From a virus: 64,000 bases of DNA. Position numbers and translations under genes: made by a program. Position 1 is the first letter of the stretch. The number at the start of each line of letters is the position of its first letter. Below, piece by piece: positions 48,621 to 58,760 of this stretch. Location of the stretch: positions 33,320 to 97,319 of the IMG/VR virus record IMGVR_UViG_3300006752_006525. One strand, 5' to 3'. The notes under the pieces were generated by a model, which was not told the DNA's origin, searched no databases, and saw only the letters and a program-made list of their open reading frames with translations.

Positions 48621-49284
48621 ACTTGTACCCTATTTGCATAAAACGAGTGTACACAGGCGTTTTTAAGGCGCCTACGTAACGTGTATTGCTTAATGGGTAC
48701 TTAGATTGCATATCATCTATGCTTTGACAAGTGTTTATATGGCCATTAAAATCAGGTGAGTCGTTGGTTTGCATGACTATTAGTTGCTCGTTACTAGCAG
48801 TTTCAAACCAACTTGTATCCATGTGTTCACAACTGGTATTGATAACTACGTTTGGTGTAACTTCTATCAGTTCGCCACCTGTTTGAAACTCCATATTATC
48901 TGTGGACAGCATCGATACATCAGCAACGACACCTTTATATTTCCAAGAATTTTCGACATATCGTCTATTGAATATTTCGCTTTTGCTAACTGCAACTGGA
49001 TCTACATCAAACCCATACAATCTTTCTATGCTAAACGAATCGTGAAGCAGTGGTACCAAACTACCAATCCAACAACCTAACAATGCCCATGTGGTGTTAG
49101 ATTCAATTGGTACCACTTGTAAACAGTTCTTTAACCATATTTTGCTTGCCATTTGTCCTAGACTGAATGCGTCTTTTGGGTACAGTTGACTATTAACTAA
49201 CTCTAGATAACTAGGCTTAAAAGAACCTAATTCATCACACCAATCTCTTACTTGGTCCCATGATTCTAGATTGACATTACTCAT
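48619..49284 (-). CDS. Class I SAM-dependent methyltransferase-like protein, 221 aa
   Basis: ALLGCWIGSLVPLL near residue 68 corresponds to SAM motif I and LYGFDVDPVAV near residue 90 to motif II with an acidic ribose ligand. VVINTSCEHMDTSWF near 147 fits motif IV-V. The substrate is unknown. It overlaps the giant repeat gene by eight bases, so it may modify the same product. Confidence 0.72.
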   Translation of the reverse strand: MSNVNLESWDQVRDWCDELGSFKPSYLELVNSQLYPKDAFSLGQMASKIWLKNCLQVVPIESNTTWALLGCWIGSLVPLLHDSFSIERLYGFDVDPVAVSKSEIFNRRYVENSWKYKGVVADVSMLSTDNMEFQTGGELIEVTPNVVINTSCEHMDTSWFETASNEQLIVMQTNDSPDFNGHINTCQSIDDMQSKYPLSNTRYVGALKTPVYTRFMQIGYK

Positions 49285-52200
49285 TGTCTTCTTTGTAACG
49301 GTTCTCTAGCCATTCGTAGTCGTTGATTTTAGCAAGTCTTACAGGCTTATTGATATTCTCTTTTGCATACACTGTGCCTGCTTGGGCTCCTGCTCTTGCG
49401 GCTTCTTTGAACTCAGCATCTTTAGCAGGGTTCATCCATTGAGATAGTCTTTGTATGCTGTCTTGATCTGCATTCACTGTTAACTTAACACACTCTCTGA
49501 ATGCACCACGCCATGTAGAGAACTCGTCTGTGTTAAATTTAGTTGTACTTGCAACTTCAGGCATTGCTTTGAACCTACTGCTAAGTCCTGTTGTAAAGTC
49601 TAGTCCCCAACTTGTAGCATCTAATACTTGTTTGGTGTTAAACAACTTGATACCACCATAACCATATTCAGTGCCTGTGATTGGATTACGTGCAAGCCAT
49701 ACATGTACAACTTCTTGGTCGTACACATCAGGTATGTACGAGAAGTCAAACTCATCGTCAACCATGCTGTCTGCATCAACTACCCAGAACATTGAGGTAC
49801 CTACTTGCTTTGCGGCTTCTTGGTGTGCTGAGAATATTCCGTCGATGTCTCTTACCCATAGTGCATTAGGGAACCTTGCTTGTAGACGCTTATATGCGTT
49901 CTCAGCATAGGTTTCGTGGTAGGAAAGGAACACAATATCATATGATTTATACGTGCTACCCGGCTCTCTAACATACTGTAGACCACGAATCTTGTTTAAG
50001 AATATCTGATCTGTTGTTAAACTAGCATAGTCTTTGTTAGTAGGCCACAGGCGTAATCCACCATAACTGTGTGTCTTTTGTGTATGCGGATTGAGTCTTT
50101 GCCATACGTGAACTTTGTCTATGTTGTTCAATTGTGGCATAAAACTATCATCAATTACTTCTGTGTACACATCAACATCTGTGTCTGTTGTCCAAGCAAA
50201 CGAATGCCCTTGCTCTTTGTGTTCATTAATTTGTTTGACAAACTCATCTCTGTCTGTAACAGTTGCCATATCAATAATAGGAAATGCTGTTGTTGTACTT
50301 GCTACAATATCTACTTGCTTTAAGTTGGCAAAACTGTTGTTTGTTACTTCTTTTATACCTAAGCCATGCTTACCTGCAAAGGTTCCTTTAGGTACAAGTC
50401 TAACGTTTCTGTATTCATCTTGTGCTGAACGGAACACATGAACTGTTTTCTCTTCCCATTTGTTTGGTGAGAACTTATAGTTCCAGCCTGGGAATCGTTT
50501 GGTAAACGGATCAATTAGCCAGTACATACTGCTTGTACACTTCTTATCAAACTGTTCTGCCTGCTTGATGTAATCGTGTGCAGGATCAATAACACACATT
50601 TCAAATATGCGTTGTGTACTACCTACTTCTTCTAACAGCAATTGATTCTCAATCTCACTGGTACGAAGCATTTCGTCTGTGAGCTGTTTGGTAGGCTTGA
50701 AACTAGTTGGGAACAATCTTAGACCACCATAGCCGGCTACTTTACCATCCTCTTCGTTAACACGTTGCCAAACATGTACACGATCGTGATTATCAAGTTT
50801 AGGAGAATAACTGCTGTAAATTAATGCACGTTTTTCTTCTACGTCTGGATCAATAACCCAAACATAGTCTGAGCTTTTGTGTTTTTCAAGTATCTCTTTG
50901 AGCTCACCAACTGTGACATCTGTAAATCTTTCCACTGGCCATAGACTTGGTTTTACATTGATAGTGTCTAGCACTTTCAAAGGTGTAAAACTGTTGTTCG
51001 CTATATCTTCTACAGACATGTCGTTTGGATATGTCTCTTTGGGGTATAGTCGCACATAGCGATTTTGGTTTGTGGTTTCAAACACATGCACAGTTGATTT
51101 GTCCCACTGATTTGGCAAGTAATGAAGTTCTTCCTCATTGATTTCTACACCTGGATCTATCACCCAATACATGCCTGCTTCAGTCTTAACATCAAAGTCA
51201 TTTAACTGCGTAACCATTGCTTCGCTGTCAGTGATTTGATATACTGGATAAGTGTTTAACACACTGCCTGGTTCTTCTATGTAACGTTGTGATTCACAAT
51301 CACTTGTTACTAATTGTTCTGTTGTTACTTCATCTAAATCAAAGTTTGTAGGCCATAAACGCAATCCAGCATAGTTAATAATGCTGTCTTCTTTGTCTAC
51401 ACACTGCCATACATGTACTTTGGTTGGATCAATTGGCATATTAAATAACTGTGGGTTGCCGTCCGGACTATATAGTTCTCCCATAACCGTACTCTTGGCT
51501 TGAACATCCGGGTCTACACTCCATATGTATTTGTGTCCTTGTTCTTTATAACTGTTCAACAATGAACGCATTTTTTCCACAGTTACATCTTCCCACTTAG
51601 TGAACTTGTGTACCAACCAACTTTCTTGTACACTGGCAACTTGGTCTATAAGTTTAATATCAGGGAAACTGTTATAACTTACATCGTCTGCTGTAAATCC
51701 ATGTTCACCATGGAATAAGTGTGTAGGATATAGTCTTACATTTCTGTATGTTCCTGCATTAGTACGGAATACATGAACTGTGTTTATATCCCACCTTGTT
51801 GGGTAGTAATCAAACTCAAAGCCAGGTTCTAGCACTGTGAATGGATCAACTGCCCAAAACATTTCTGCTTTACATTCTCCTGCAATGTTTTCCAACTGTG
51901 TAATAATATCTGTTGACATATCCAAGTTCCAAACAGGAATAGTTTTCTGTGTACAACCTGGTTCATCCATATACTCACAGTTTTTAACATCGTTCAAACG
52001 TAATTGGTCTGTGGTAATACCACCTACATTAAAATCTGTACTCCATAGTCTAACACCGGAGTTACTGAGAACTTCTCCTTTATCGTTTACACGTTGGTAA
52101 GCAACAACTTTGCCGGAGAAGTTTGTTGTTTGTTCTTGATTAAGTGTTTGCTTAAACACTTTGGTAATTGCTTTTACATCTGGATCTACGGTCCAAACAT

Positions 52201-54343
52201 AAGGCACACTGTTGTTCTTGTGTGATGCTAATATTTTACCTAGCTCTGCAACGTTAAACTTCTCAAATTCAACAACAGGATATGTAGGTAACTTACTTGC
52301 CACTGTAGGCATTTCTTTAAGGTATTGAAAACTGTTATAGCGATAGTCTTCTTCAGAATACATGTGAATACCTGGTTCAAATGTATCCTTAGGAACAAGT
52401 CTAACGTCTCTGTATTCTTGCTTTTCGTTTTGGAATACATGAACTTTGTCTATGTCATATTGCGTAGGGTAGTAATCAAAGTTAAAGTCCTCTGCAGGTT
52501 CTACACCTGGGTCCAGCACCCAATACATTTTTGTTTGTGTTTTATCATCAAACTCTTCCAATTGACTAATAAGACCTCTGTTTGTTTTCAAATGGTATAC
52601 AGGATATTCTCTCTGCGTACTAGCAGGTGCCATAACAAATTTAGGTCTGCCCTTACTGGTTTTATTTTTAGGGCATAACATGACTCCACCGTAATCATAT
52701 TGCTTGTTTGTAACAGGATTTAGTTTTTGCCACGTGTGATTTTTACCCGAGTCATTGATGTCTGGTAACCAATCAAAATCAAATGTGTCTAATACAACAA
52801 CATCAGGATCAACTACCCAGAACCAATCATGTTTAGTACGAGCTCTACCTTCACTTTCTGTAGAGAAAATTTCATACCTCACAAACTCAATATCACTGCT
52901 ACCCAAGTTACCTTGATACTTTGCACTGCTAGGATCATACTGCTTAGGAACTAACTTGGCACCACCACAGCGATTATCACTTACATTTTTAATCTCTAAC
53001 GGATACTTGTGGCTTAACTGCCCAGGTACTTTGAATATGTTTATGTAACGTTGATCGTATATAGCAGGAACGTACTTGATAAAGTTATCTACTAACTGAT
53101 ACTCTTCATCCACTAACCAAAATGCATCTGTGTGACTTTTACGTGCATACTTCTCATAGTTTGTTAAATCTTCATGCGGCACATAAAAGATATCATATCT
53201 CACAGGCACAATGTCAGTGTGCAGTTTCTGTTGTGTGATATCAAAGTTTTTATTGACTAGATATATACCACCAACACGTTCGTCCCACAGTTCTGTTACT
53301 TCAGGATCATATCTATCTTCTAATCCCCATTTGAATACATGTATATATTCTTGCTCGTGTTCTGCAGGTACATATAAAAGTTTACCGTTGAAGTCATATG
53401 TTCTATCAACTACCCAAAACCAATCAGTACCGGCACGTTCAGCATAATGATCAAATGTATCTGCATCAAACTTTCTGTTTGTGTAAAATACATCATAGTT
53501 CTCATCTTCTATAGGACAATCTTTGTGTATCTTTACAGGTGCATTTTTCCATTGCTTTGGTACTAAACGTATACCTCCCATTGCCATAGGATACTTTTCG
53601 TTTAATTGATACGGCATACGGAAACTGTGAACCATATCACGTTCAAAAGGATTAGGTACCCAGTCAACATCACCTGGATTTACTCTGTATTCTTTGTCAA
53701 TTAACCAAACGTACTCGTCATTAAACGTATCACGTTGGCTGTAGTTGTCTACATCTTCTACATATAATACAGGATAGTCAACTACATTGTTCAAGAAGCC
53801 ATGATACTTCATGTGTGCTTTCTTGTGATCTCTTGGGAATAATTTTACACCTCCCTCACTCTCAGGATACAAATGTTCTAGTTGACCTTTCAAATGGAAA
53901 CTGTGAATAAAGTTAGGCTCAAAATTACCTGGTGCCCAATCAATATCATCTGTTAATACATACTCAGGATCTACACACCATACATGACTTGCATGTGGGT
54001 TCTGATCAAAATACTTACCAGGTGTTTTCTTACGCAACACTTCAAATGTTCTTTTACATACAACTCTGTTGACTTGTTTTGTTTCTTCTTCTGGATTTTT
54101 GCTGGGTATTAATCTAAGACCACCATAGTTACCTCTGTCCCATTTGAATACATGCTCATACTTGTGATCATAATCATTTGGTCTGAATTCAAAGATGCCA
54201 TAGTCTGTTACTTCGATACTAGGCTCTACTAACCAAAACATTTTTGTACGTGGATTAATATCTTCGAGACTTTCTACCTGCTTTGCAACAGGCAAATCCT
54301 CTTTTAATTTTTCATTTGAACCTAGGTAATAAATGTCAAACAT
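49277..54343 (-). CDS. Giant repeat protein with glycosyltransferase-like modules, 1,688 aa
   Basis: I count 15 copies of a roughly 106-residue unit, from about residue 35 to 1520. Each has an [MFYH]-[FVY]-W-x-[VIL]-D-x core (for example MFWVVDADSMV), then F-x-Y-x-P, V-H-V-F/W and a G-G-x-R-L-x-P end. Copies 7-14 alternate in two types, giving a ~200-residue super-repeat. The last unit is the most complete: YDIVFLSYHE, an AHQEAAKQVG helix and the VVDAD core look like a GT-A glycosyltransferase with a D-x-D motif. Other copies mostly keep D-P. No signal peptide. It lies between sulfotransferase-like and methyltransferase genes. Enzyme, scaffold or virion protein are all possible. Confidence 0.75.
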   Translation of the reverse strand: MFDIYYLGSNEKLKEDLPVAKQVESLEDINPRTKMFWLVEPSIEVTDYGIFEFRPNDYDHKYEHVFKWDRGNYGGLRLIPSKNPEEETKQVNRVVCKRTFEVLRKKTPGKYFDQNPHASHVWCVDPEYVLTDDIDWAPGNFEPNFIHSFHLKGQLEHLYPESEGGVKLFPRDHKKAHMKYHGFLNNVVDYPVLYVEDVDNYSQRDTFNDEYVWLIDKEYRVNPGDVDWVPNPFERDMVHSFRMPYQLNEKYPMAMGGIRLVPKQWKNAPVKIHKDCPIEDENYDVFYTNRKFDADTFDHYAERAGTDWFWVVDRTYDFNGKLLYVPAEHEQEYIHVFKWGLEDRYDPEVTELWDERVGGIYLVNKNFDITQQKLHTDIVPVRYDIFYVPHEDLTNYEKYARKSHTDAFWLVDEEYQLVDNFIKYVPAIYDQRYINIFKVPGQLSHKYPLEIKNVSDNRCGGAKLVPKQYDPSSAKYQGNLGSSDIEFVRYEIFSTESEGRARTKHDWFWVVDPDVVVLDTFDFDWLPDINDSGKNHTWQKLNPVTNKQYDYGGVMLCPKNKTSKGRPKFVMAPASTQREYPVYHLKTNRGLISQLEEFDDKTQTKMYWVLDPGVEPAEDFNFDYYPTQYDIDKVHVFQNEKQEYRDVRLVPKDTFEPGIHMYSEEDYRYNSFQYLKEMPTVASKLPTYPVVEFEKFNVAELGKILASHKNNSVPYVWTVDPDVKAITKVFKQTLNQEQTTNFSGKVVAYQRVNDKGEVLSNSGVRLWSTDFNVGGITTDQLRLNDVKNCEYMDEPGCTQKTIPVWNLDMSTDIITQLENIAGECKAEMFWAVDPFTVLEPGFEFDYYPTRWDINTVHVFRTNAGTYRNVRLYPTHLFHGEHGFTADDVSYNSFPDIKLIDQVASVQESWLVHKFTKWEDVTVEKMRSLLNSYKEQGHKYIWSVDPDVQAKSTVMGELYSPDGNPQLFNMPIDPTKVHVWQCVDKEDSIINYAGLRLWPTNFDLDEVTTEQLVTSDCESQRYIEEPGSVLNTYPVYQITDSEAMVTQLNDFDVKTEAGMYWVIDPGVEINEEELHYLPNQWDKSTVHVFETTNQNRYVRLYPKETYPNDMSVEDIANNSFTPLKVLDTINVKPSLWPVERFTDVTVGELKEILEKHKSSDYVWVIDPDVEEKRALIYSSYSPKLDNHDRVHVWQRVNEEDGKVAGYGGLRLFPTSFKPTKQLTDEMLRTSEIENQLLLEEVGSTQRIFEMCVIDPAHDYIKQAEQFDKKCTSSMYWLIDPFTKRFPGWNYKFSPNKWEEKTVHVFRSAQDEYRNVRLVPKGTFAGKHGLGIKEVTNNSFANLKQVDIVASTTTAFPIIDMATVTDRDEFVKQINEHKEQGHSFAWTTDTDVDVYTEVIDDSFMPQLNNIDKVHVWQRLNPHTQKTHSYGGLRLWPTNKDYASLTTDQIFLNKIRGLQYVREPGSTYKSYDIVFLSYHETYAENAYKRLQARFPNALWVRDIDGIFSAHQEAAKQVGTSMFWVVDADSMVDDEFDFSYIPDVYDQEVVHVWLARNPITGTEYGYGGIKLFNTKQVLDATSWGLDFTTGLSSRFKAMPEVASTTKFNTDEFSTWRGAFRECVKLTVNADQDSIQRLSQWMNPAKDAEFKEAARAGAQAGTVYAKENINKPVRLAKINDYEWLENRYKEDNE

Positions 54344-54626
54344 CTTTGCTTCTCGTTTCCTGTATGTGTTTTAATTTGTCTATCCTTTCCTCAATCATGC
54401 TAAAAAGTTGTTCGTTTTCCATTTGTGTTTTGGCAACTGTCTCAACTAAATTATGTAACTTTTGCTGTTGATCGGTAATGTATTGCTTAATGTTTCTAAG
54501 TTTTCTATTTACTATATTTACTTCATATAGGCTACAATGAACCGAGTGTTCTGGCAGTACAGCACTGCATTCCAAACATCTGCCCTCTAATATTTTTTGT
54601 ACTGTGTCTAATTCTTCTTCAGTCAC
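54336..54626 (-). CDS. Small zinc-site/coiled-coil protein, 96 aa
   Basis: CLECSAVLPEHSVHC near residues 17-31 is a CxxC-(x)-HxxxC-type possible zinc site; the rest is a long charged coiled coil. It overlaps both neighbours by eight bases. It may link proteins; function unknown. Confidence 0.65.
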   Translation of the reverse strand: MTEEELDTVQKILEGRCLECSAVLPEHSVHCSLYEVNIVNRKLRNIKQYITDQQQKLHNLVETVAKTQMENEQLFSMIEERIDKLKHIQETRSKDV

Positions 54627-55329
54627 TGATCCAATTCCATAACTTCAAATCTTCTGAGCATAATTGTTCACATACTGTATTCACTGTGTTTGTTTGATGT
54701 TGTGCAGGAAAGCCTTCTGGGAAATGTTCATACTTTGTAGACTCGTTGGCCCTCACTATTTCACGTTCTTGCATACCTAAATGATCATGAATTAATTGCA
54801 CTACATCATCACCATCTCCCCACTTGGTAAATGAAAACGTATCGTCAGTCCATTCCATGTATTCCATGAAGTCGAGTACTCTAGCATTCATAACCCAATT
54901 ACGTTTACCAAACCTTTTAGTTGCTATATACTCTTTTCTAATAGGTATTTGTCCTATTTGAGGATGTATGTGAGAGTCTACTGCACTTGGTAAATGTGTA
55001 AACAATGCAACATTACTAACACTGTATCCATAATCTCTGCGAATGTTAGCAGTAAAATGATCTATTTGACTGCGGAGTCTATGGTAAGGATTTCTAAGAA
55101 AGATATGAAAATGCTGTGGTTGTGTTAAATCCTCATAATCCTTATCTGGCATCACTGCCCACTCACCTGGAATATTTCTCGATGCACTGGTACTACCGCC
55201 TTTGGCAAATGTCACCATAAAGTTGCCGTCATTGTGGTATATGTTACCCCAATATGGATCTTCATGATCAGGAAACTCCAGTTGTCTGTGTTCCCAAGCC
55301 AAATAAGAGTATGCGTCTTGCATCTTCAT
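54619..55329 (-). CDS. Sulfotransferase-like protein, 236 aa
   Basis: ATG 55329 is preferred, with GGAGGTTAGC upstream; a longer frame from 55386 lies inside the previous gene. VTFAKGGSTSASR near residue 42 resembles the 5'-phosphosulfate-binding loop. FLRNPYHRLRSQIDHF near residue 78 matches the R-x-P...R-L-x-S 3'-phosphate motif of PAPS-dependent sulfotransferases. It is one of two tandem copies; it may sulfate a glycan. Confidence 0.7.
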   Translation of the reverse strand: MKMQDAYSYLAWEHRQLEFPDHEDPYWGNIYHNDGNFMVTFAKGGSTSASRNIPGEWAVMPDKDYEDLTQPQHFHIFLRNPYHRLRSQIDHFTANIRRDYGYSVSNVALFTHLPSAVDSHIHPQIGQIPIRKEYIATKRFGKRNWVMNARVLDFMEYMEWTDDTFSFTKWGDGDDVVQLIHDHLGMQEREIVRANESTKYEHFPEGFPAQHQTNTVNTVCEQLCSEDLKLWNWISD

Positions 55330-56108
55330 GTTGCTAACCTCCATAGTATAGTGTCTTCTTTGTAAATTGTTTGTTGACCACACCATGGTGCAAAGTCAGG
55401 TATTTCTTCAGCAACAAACGTTGTCCTATCGCCGTACCAGTTATCTTTTCTATACACATCTTTAAGAACTGTAGGATCTATACCTACACATTCTAAGAGA
55501 AAATTATTTACAGCATTATCAGTTTTCATTTTATAAAATTTATAATGATCGGGTCCTGCAAGTATACTGTCAACTACATTTAAGTCCTTGAGAATAAACT
55601 TCCAATCCACAAGTTCATGCAAAGACTGATGATGGAAGTCGCCTAGCTCTTCGCACCTAGACAGTATTGTTCTGTATAGCTCACTGTTTTTGCGGAAAGG
55701 TATTAAACAATGTTGAGGTGCAGAATGAATATTAATAACTTTATGAAAGTGTGAAAAGAATTCATGCGGTACTGGCCCTAGGCCCCACATGGTTTTTATT
55801 TCTCTGTGAGCATGGTTTATTACACTGGCAAGTCTTTCTACAGGTTCTCTGACCAATGCACAAAATGTTTGTGGTTGTTTTAAGTCACAGTCTGGATTCC
55901 TAGGAACTGAACCAAGCTCATCCATATTCAGTGTGCCTAGTATACTTGTTTGACATGCTTTTGTTATACGAACTATCCACTTATCCAGTATAGGATCTAT
56001 GTCTAGTGGTCTGTCGCTGTAAAGTATTTCTGATTCTCGCGGACTACTGCGATAATTTGATACCATGTGATAAACAGTGGTAAACTCTTGTTGCAGTTGA
56101 ACAGACAT
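55326..56108 (-). CDS. Sulfotransferase-like protein, 260 aa
   Basis: Overlaps the next gene by four bases. WIVRITKACQTSILGTL near residue 44 fits the PAPS loop and FCALVREPVERLASVINHA near residue 83 the 3'-phosphate motif. Divergent from its downstream neighbour but with the same motif order, so an old duplication is likely. It starts right after the carbamoyltransferase stop. Confidence 0.68.
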   Translation of the reverse strand: MSVQLQQEFTTVYHMVSNYRSSPRESEILYSDRPLDIDPILDKWIVRITKACQTSILGTLNMDELGSVPRNPDCDLKQPQTFCALVREPVERLASVINHAHREIKTMWGLGPVPHEFFSHFHKVINIHSAPQHCLIPFRKNSELYRTILSRCEELGDFHHQSLHELVDWKFILKDLNVVDSILAGPDHYKFYKMKTDNAVNNFLLECVGIDPTVLKDVYRKDNWYGDRTTFVAEEIPDFAPWCGQQTIYKEDTILWRLAT

Positions 56109-57629
56109 TTAATCGTCTCTGCAATGAACTGGTACTCCATAGTGTTTAGAAAAGTCAATTGCTTCTTGTTCTGTGTTCACTATAGGTTGTCCTTTGATAT
56201 TCAACGATGTGTTTACAATCATTGGACACCCAGTTGCATCATAAAAACGACTCAACAACCTAAACAACTCAGGGTGATCGAGTTGATTAACTGTTTGTAC
56301 TCTGCTGGTTCCATCAGCATGTACAATAGCAGGAAACTCATCTGGCTTTTTGCATTTAGCAGTGTATTGCATGTAAGGAGCACTCAACATGTCTCCCGGC
56401 ATTTCAAAATAATCTCTGGCATGATGTTGTAAAATCATAGGAGCAAAAGGTCTAAACTTTTGACGCTTCTTGATTACATTCATACGGTCTTTGATCTCTG
56501 CACCACGTGGGTCAGCACATAAACTTCTGTTGCCTAATGCTCTAGGTCCATACTCTGCACGACCATTAGCAATACCAAATATTTCGCCATTTAATAGACT
56601 GTTTAATGCTTTGTCTACAGGGTACTTACCTGGAATCTCTGTGCCTAAATAGGGTGTAAATCGTTCTAGTCTGCGACCTGTATGCTTGTGATAATGTAAT
56701 GCGGCGGCTCCTAAACTGCTACCTGCATCACCTGGGTTAGGCATAATGTGTACTTTATCAAAGTATTCAAACAGTCTACTGTTTGCAACACAATTTAATG
56801 CTACACCACCCATGTATACCAAGTTCTTAGAACCTGTTAACTTCTTTGCTTTCTCTGCATAAGCAAATATCTTATTCTCTACTACTGCTTGGGCACTTGC
56901 GGCTAAGTCATAGTCTAAACTGTAATGACCCCATTCATCTTTATTCTCTTGCAGATGCCTACCAGTAACTTTCTGTTCTAATCCACGTTGTAGATTGCGT
57001 TTGGTTTTGAGACTATTCTTGCCTTTGAACAATCTATTTTCTAACCTTTCTGTGTATGCGGCTTGCCCATAAGCGGCCATACCCATTAATATATACTCAT
57101 CTTCCATAGGCTTTAATCCTACGTGAGATGTCATAGCACTATAAAACAATCCTACTGAATTAGGAAACCAAACACTGTGCTTCTTCTTTAATTTATTGTT
57201 TTGCCAATGCCAAATAGTTGCTGTGTCAAACTCGCCTATGGCATCTATAACCATAACAGCACATTCGTCAAATTCGCTAGTCATAACACCAGCGGCGGCA
57301 TGTGTTTCATGATGCCAATACTCTTTGATAGGTATGCCTGCTAGTTGTGGATAGAACTCTTTGATCCACTGCTTGGTGTCTAATTCTTTTAGTGCAGACC
57401 AATTGCCTGCGTAGATGTTTCTAGCACGTTTTGCCCATGACTTTTCATGTAGTGCTATGACATCAGGTCGCCCATAACCTAATGCCTCAGAAACTATATT
57501 CTGATTGAGGAAAGCATCGTTCTTTATTCTGCTGTATCTTTCTGCATGACCTGCAAATAAAATATTACCGTTGTCTATAACACTGATCGAAGCATCATGA
57601 AACTGGCTACTAATACCAAGTACTTTCAT
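56109..57629 (-). CDS. NodU/TobZ-family carbamoyltransferase, 506 aa
   Basis: The N-terminal part starts MKVLGISSQFHDASISVI, and a central VYMGGVALNCVANSRLFE and NPGDAGSSLGAAAL form the nucleotide-binding (YrdC/Kae1-like ASKHA) half. The C-terminal GRAEYGPRALGNRSLCADPR, FRPFAPMIL and PMIVNTSLN are hallmark carbamoyltransferase segments. Enzymes of this family add carbamoyl groups to hydroxyls of sugars or antibiotics using carbamoyl phosphate and ATP. Here the acceptor is probably a sugar made by the surrounding genes. Confidence 0.93.
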   Translation of the reverse strand: MKVLGISSQFHDASISVIDNGNILFAGHAERYSRIKNDAFLNQNIVSEALGYGRPDVIALHEKSWAKRARNIYAGNWSALKELDTKQWIKEFYPQLAGIPIKEYWHHETHAAAGVMTSEFDECAVMVIDAIGEFDTATIWHWQNNKLKKKHSVWFPNSVGLFYSAMTSHVGLKPMEDEYILMGMAAYGQAAYTERLENRLFKGKNSLKTKRNLQRGLEQKVTGRHLQENKDEWGHYSLDYDLAASAQAVVENKIFAYAEKAKKLTGSKNLVYMGGVALNCVANSRLFEYFDKVHIMPNPGDAGSSLGAAALHYHKHTGRRLERFTPYLGTEIPGKYPVDKALNSLLNGEIFGIANGRAEYGPRALGNRSLCADPRGAEIKDRMNVIKKRQKFRPFAPMILQHHARDYFEMPGDMLSAPYMQYTAKCKKPDEFPAIVHADGTSRVQTVNQLDHPELFRLLSRFYDATGCPMIVNTSLNIKGQPIVNTEQEAIDFSKHYGVPVHCRDD

Positions 57630-57632
57630 GTA

Positions 57633-57830
57633 TTACCTATATATGAAAGGATCGCGTTTACGCAATTCTTCTATTTTCTTCTTGAGTTTTTCCTCGTCTG
57701 ATAAAGGAACATCTTCCCCTGTGATAGGTTTAACTTCCTCACCATCCTCGTCTATACCGCGATTGCCATCGCCATTGAACTCAGTAAGGTCCTGTTGCTT
57801 GTGCTTATAATTCTTTTCGTCTTCAGTCAT
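57633..57830 (-). CDS. Small charged protein, 65 aa
   Basis: Begins the late unit from 57857; three bases separate it from the carbamoyltransferase. Very rich in Asp, Glu and Lys, with no hydrophobic core, so probably disordered. Function unknown. Confidence 0.6.
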   Translation of the reverse strand: MTEDEKNYKHKQQDLTEFNGDGNRGIDEDGEEVKPITGEDVPLSDEEKLKKKIEELRKRDPFIYR

Positions 57831-57849
57831 TGGGCATCTCCTGTGCTAA

Positions 57850-57857
57850 TATTTATT
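57850..57857 (-). promoter_or_regulatory. Late-type promoter (AATAAATA)
   Basis: Minus-strand AATAAATA then TTAGCACAGGAG; drives 57633-57830 and probably the carbamoyltransferase, sulfotransferase and giant repeat genes. Confidence 0.6.
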
Positions 57858-57869
57858 TGGTAATTATTC

Positions 57870-58760
57870 CTAATTATAAATAATCCGGTTGCCGGATCTT
57901 AGCATTCTTGTATATTCTTTTTGATTTTCTTCTGTAAGTGTGCCTGCATTGTATTCTGGTAATTGATATAATTGTTGTGTTTCAAAGCAATGCTCTGCTA
58001 ATTCTCCAGCGGCTCTGAACTGCGTTATGTGCCCTTGGTGCGATAGATCTCTGGCTAAAAAATTACTGATATCTATTTCATCAAGCGATACAGTTTGTAT
58101 GTTATATTTCACATAACGATTAATACTGTGATCATCAAAGTAACTCCACAACCTAACAGGTATACCCCAAGCATTAAAATGATCAACTAAACTGTTGATT
58201 GTATCTCCAAGATGTAGTTCTTGTGTTGTATCGTGTTCTGATATCTGTTGTTCTTCAGTTGTCATTGTGGTTATCCAAGTATCATGCGATACTCCCTCAA
58301 TGTCTGTGTATCCTTGTTGGAGAGTTGATGTGGTCTTGCGACTTATATCAGGTATTTGAATTACAACTATGTCAGGCTTTGCAAAATACTTACACCATTC
58401 CTTTGCTACAAGACTAACTGCTAATATGCCATGGCTTTCACAGCCTAAGTTAACAAAGTCTTTGTTGACCAAACGACCTAACTCAGCATGCCATGTGTCT
58501 TCTGCTTTAACACCTACACCATATGTGTGACTGCAACCTAATGCTAAACCAAAGTTCTTGGTATAACTTTCAAAAGGCTTTGAGCGAAAACCATGATTAT
58601 TATTAACATAACTGATGTCAGCATTTTTATAATATGAATGTAACCTGTCATAGTTTTCTTCAAATGCTTCTTTGCTGTCTGTGCTGATAAACTCTTTGGT
58701 TACATTGATCTTGTCCAGCATTTTAGGAAACTGATCAGGAAAGTATGCTAAAGTAGCCAT
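57870..58760 (-). CDS. SGNH/GDSL hydrolase-like protein, 296 aa
   Basis: LALGCSHTYGVG near residue 72 is the G-x-S block I with the catalytic Ser. NLGCESHG near 104 fits block II. DLSHQGH near 237 has a D-x-x-H arrangement like block V. SGNH enzymes remove or transfer acyl groups on sugars and lipids. It overlaps the upstream glycosyltransferase-like gene by 13 bases. Two more SGNH-like genes lie at 61.8-63.4 kb. Confidence 0.72.
   Translation of the reverse strand: MATLAYFPDQFPKMLDKINVTKEFISTDSKEAFEENYDRLHSYYKNADISYVNNNHGFRSKPFESYTKNFGLALGCSHTYGVGVKAEDTWHAELGRLVNKDFVNLGCESHGILAVSLVAKEWCKYFAKPDIVVIQIPDISRKTTSTLQQGYTDIEGVSHDTWITTMTTEEQQISEHDTTQELHLGDTINSLVDHFNAWGIPVRLWSYFDDHSINRYVKYNIQTVSLDEIDISNFLARDLSHQGHITQFRAAGELAEHCFETQQLYQLPEYNAGTLTEENQKEYTRMLRSGNRIIYN

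Noticed and set aside
57875-57883. Plus-strand TATAAATAA at the end of the SGNH gene
   Set aside because: It encodes the last residues of the minus-strand gene and no plus-strand gene follows.
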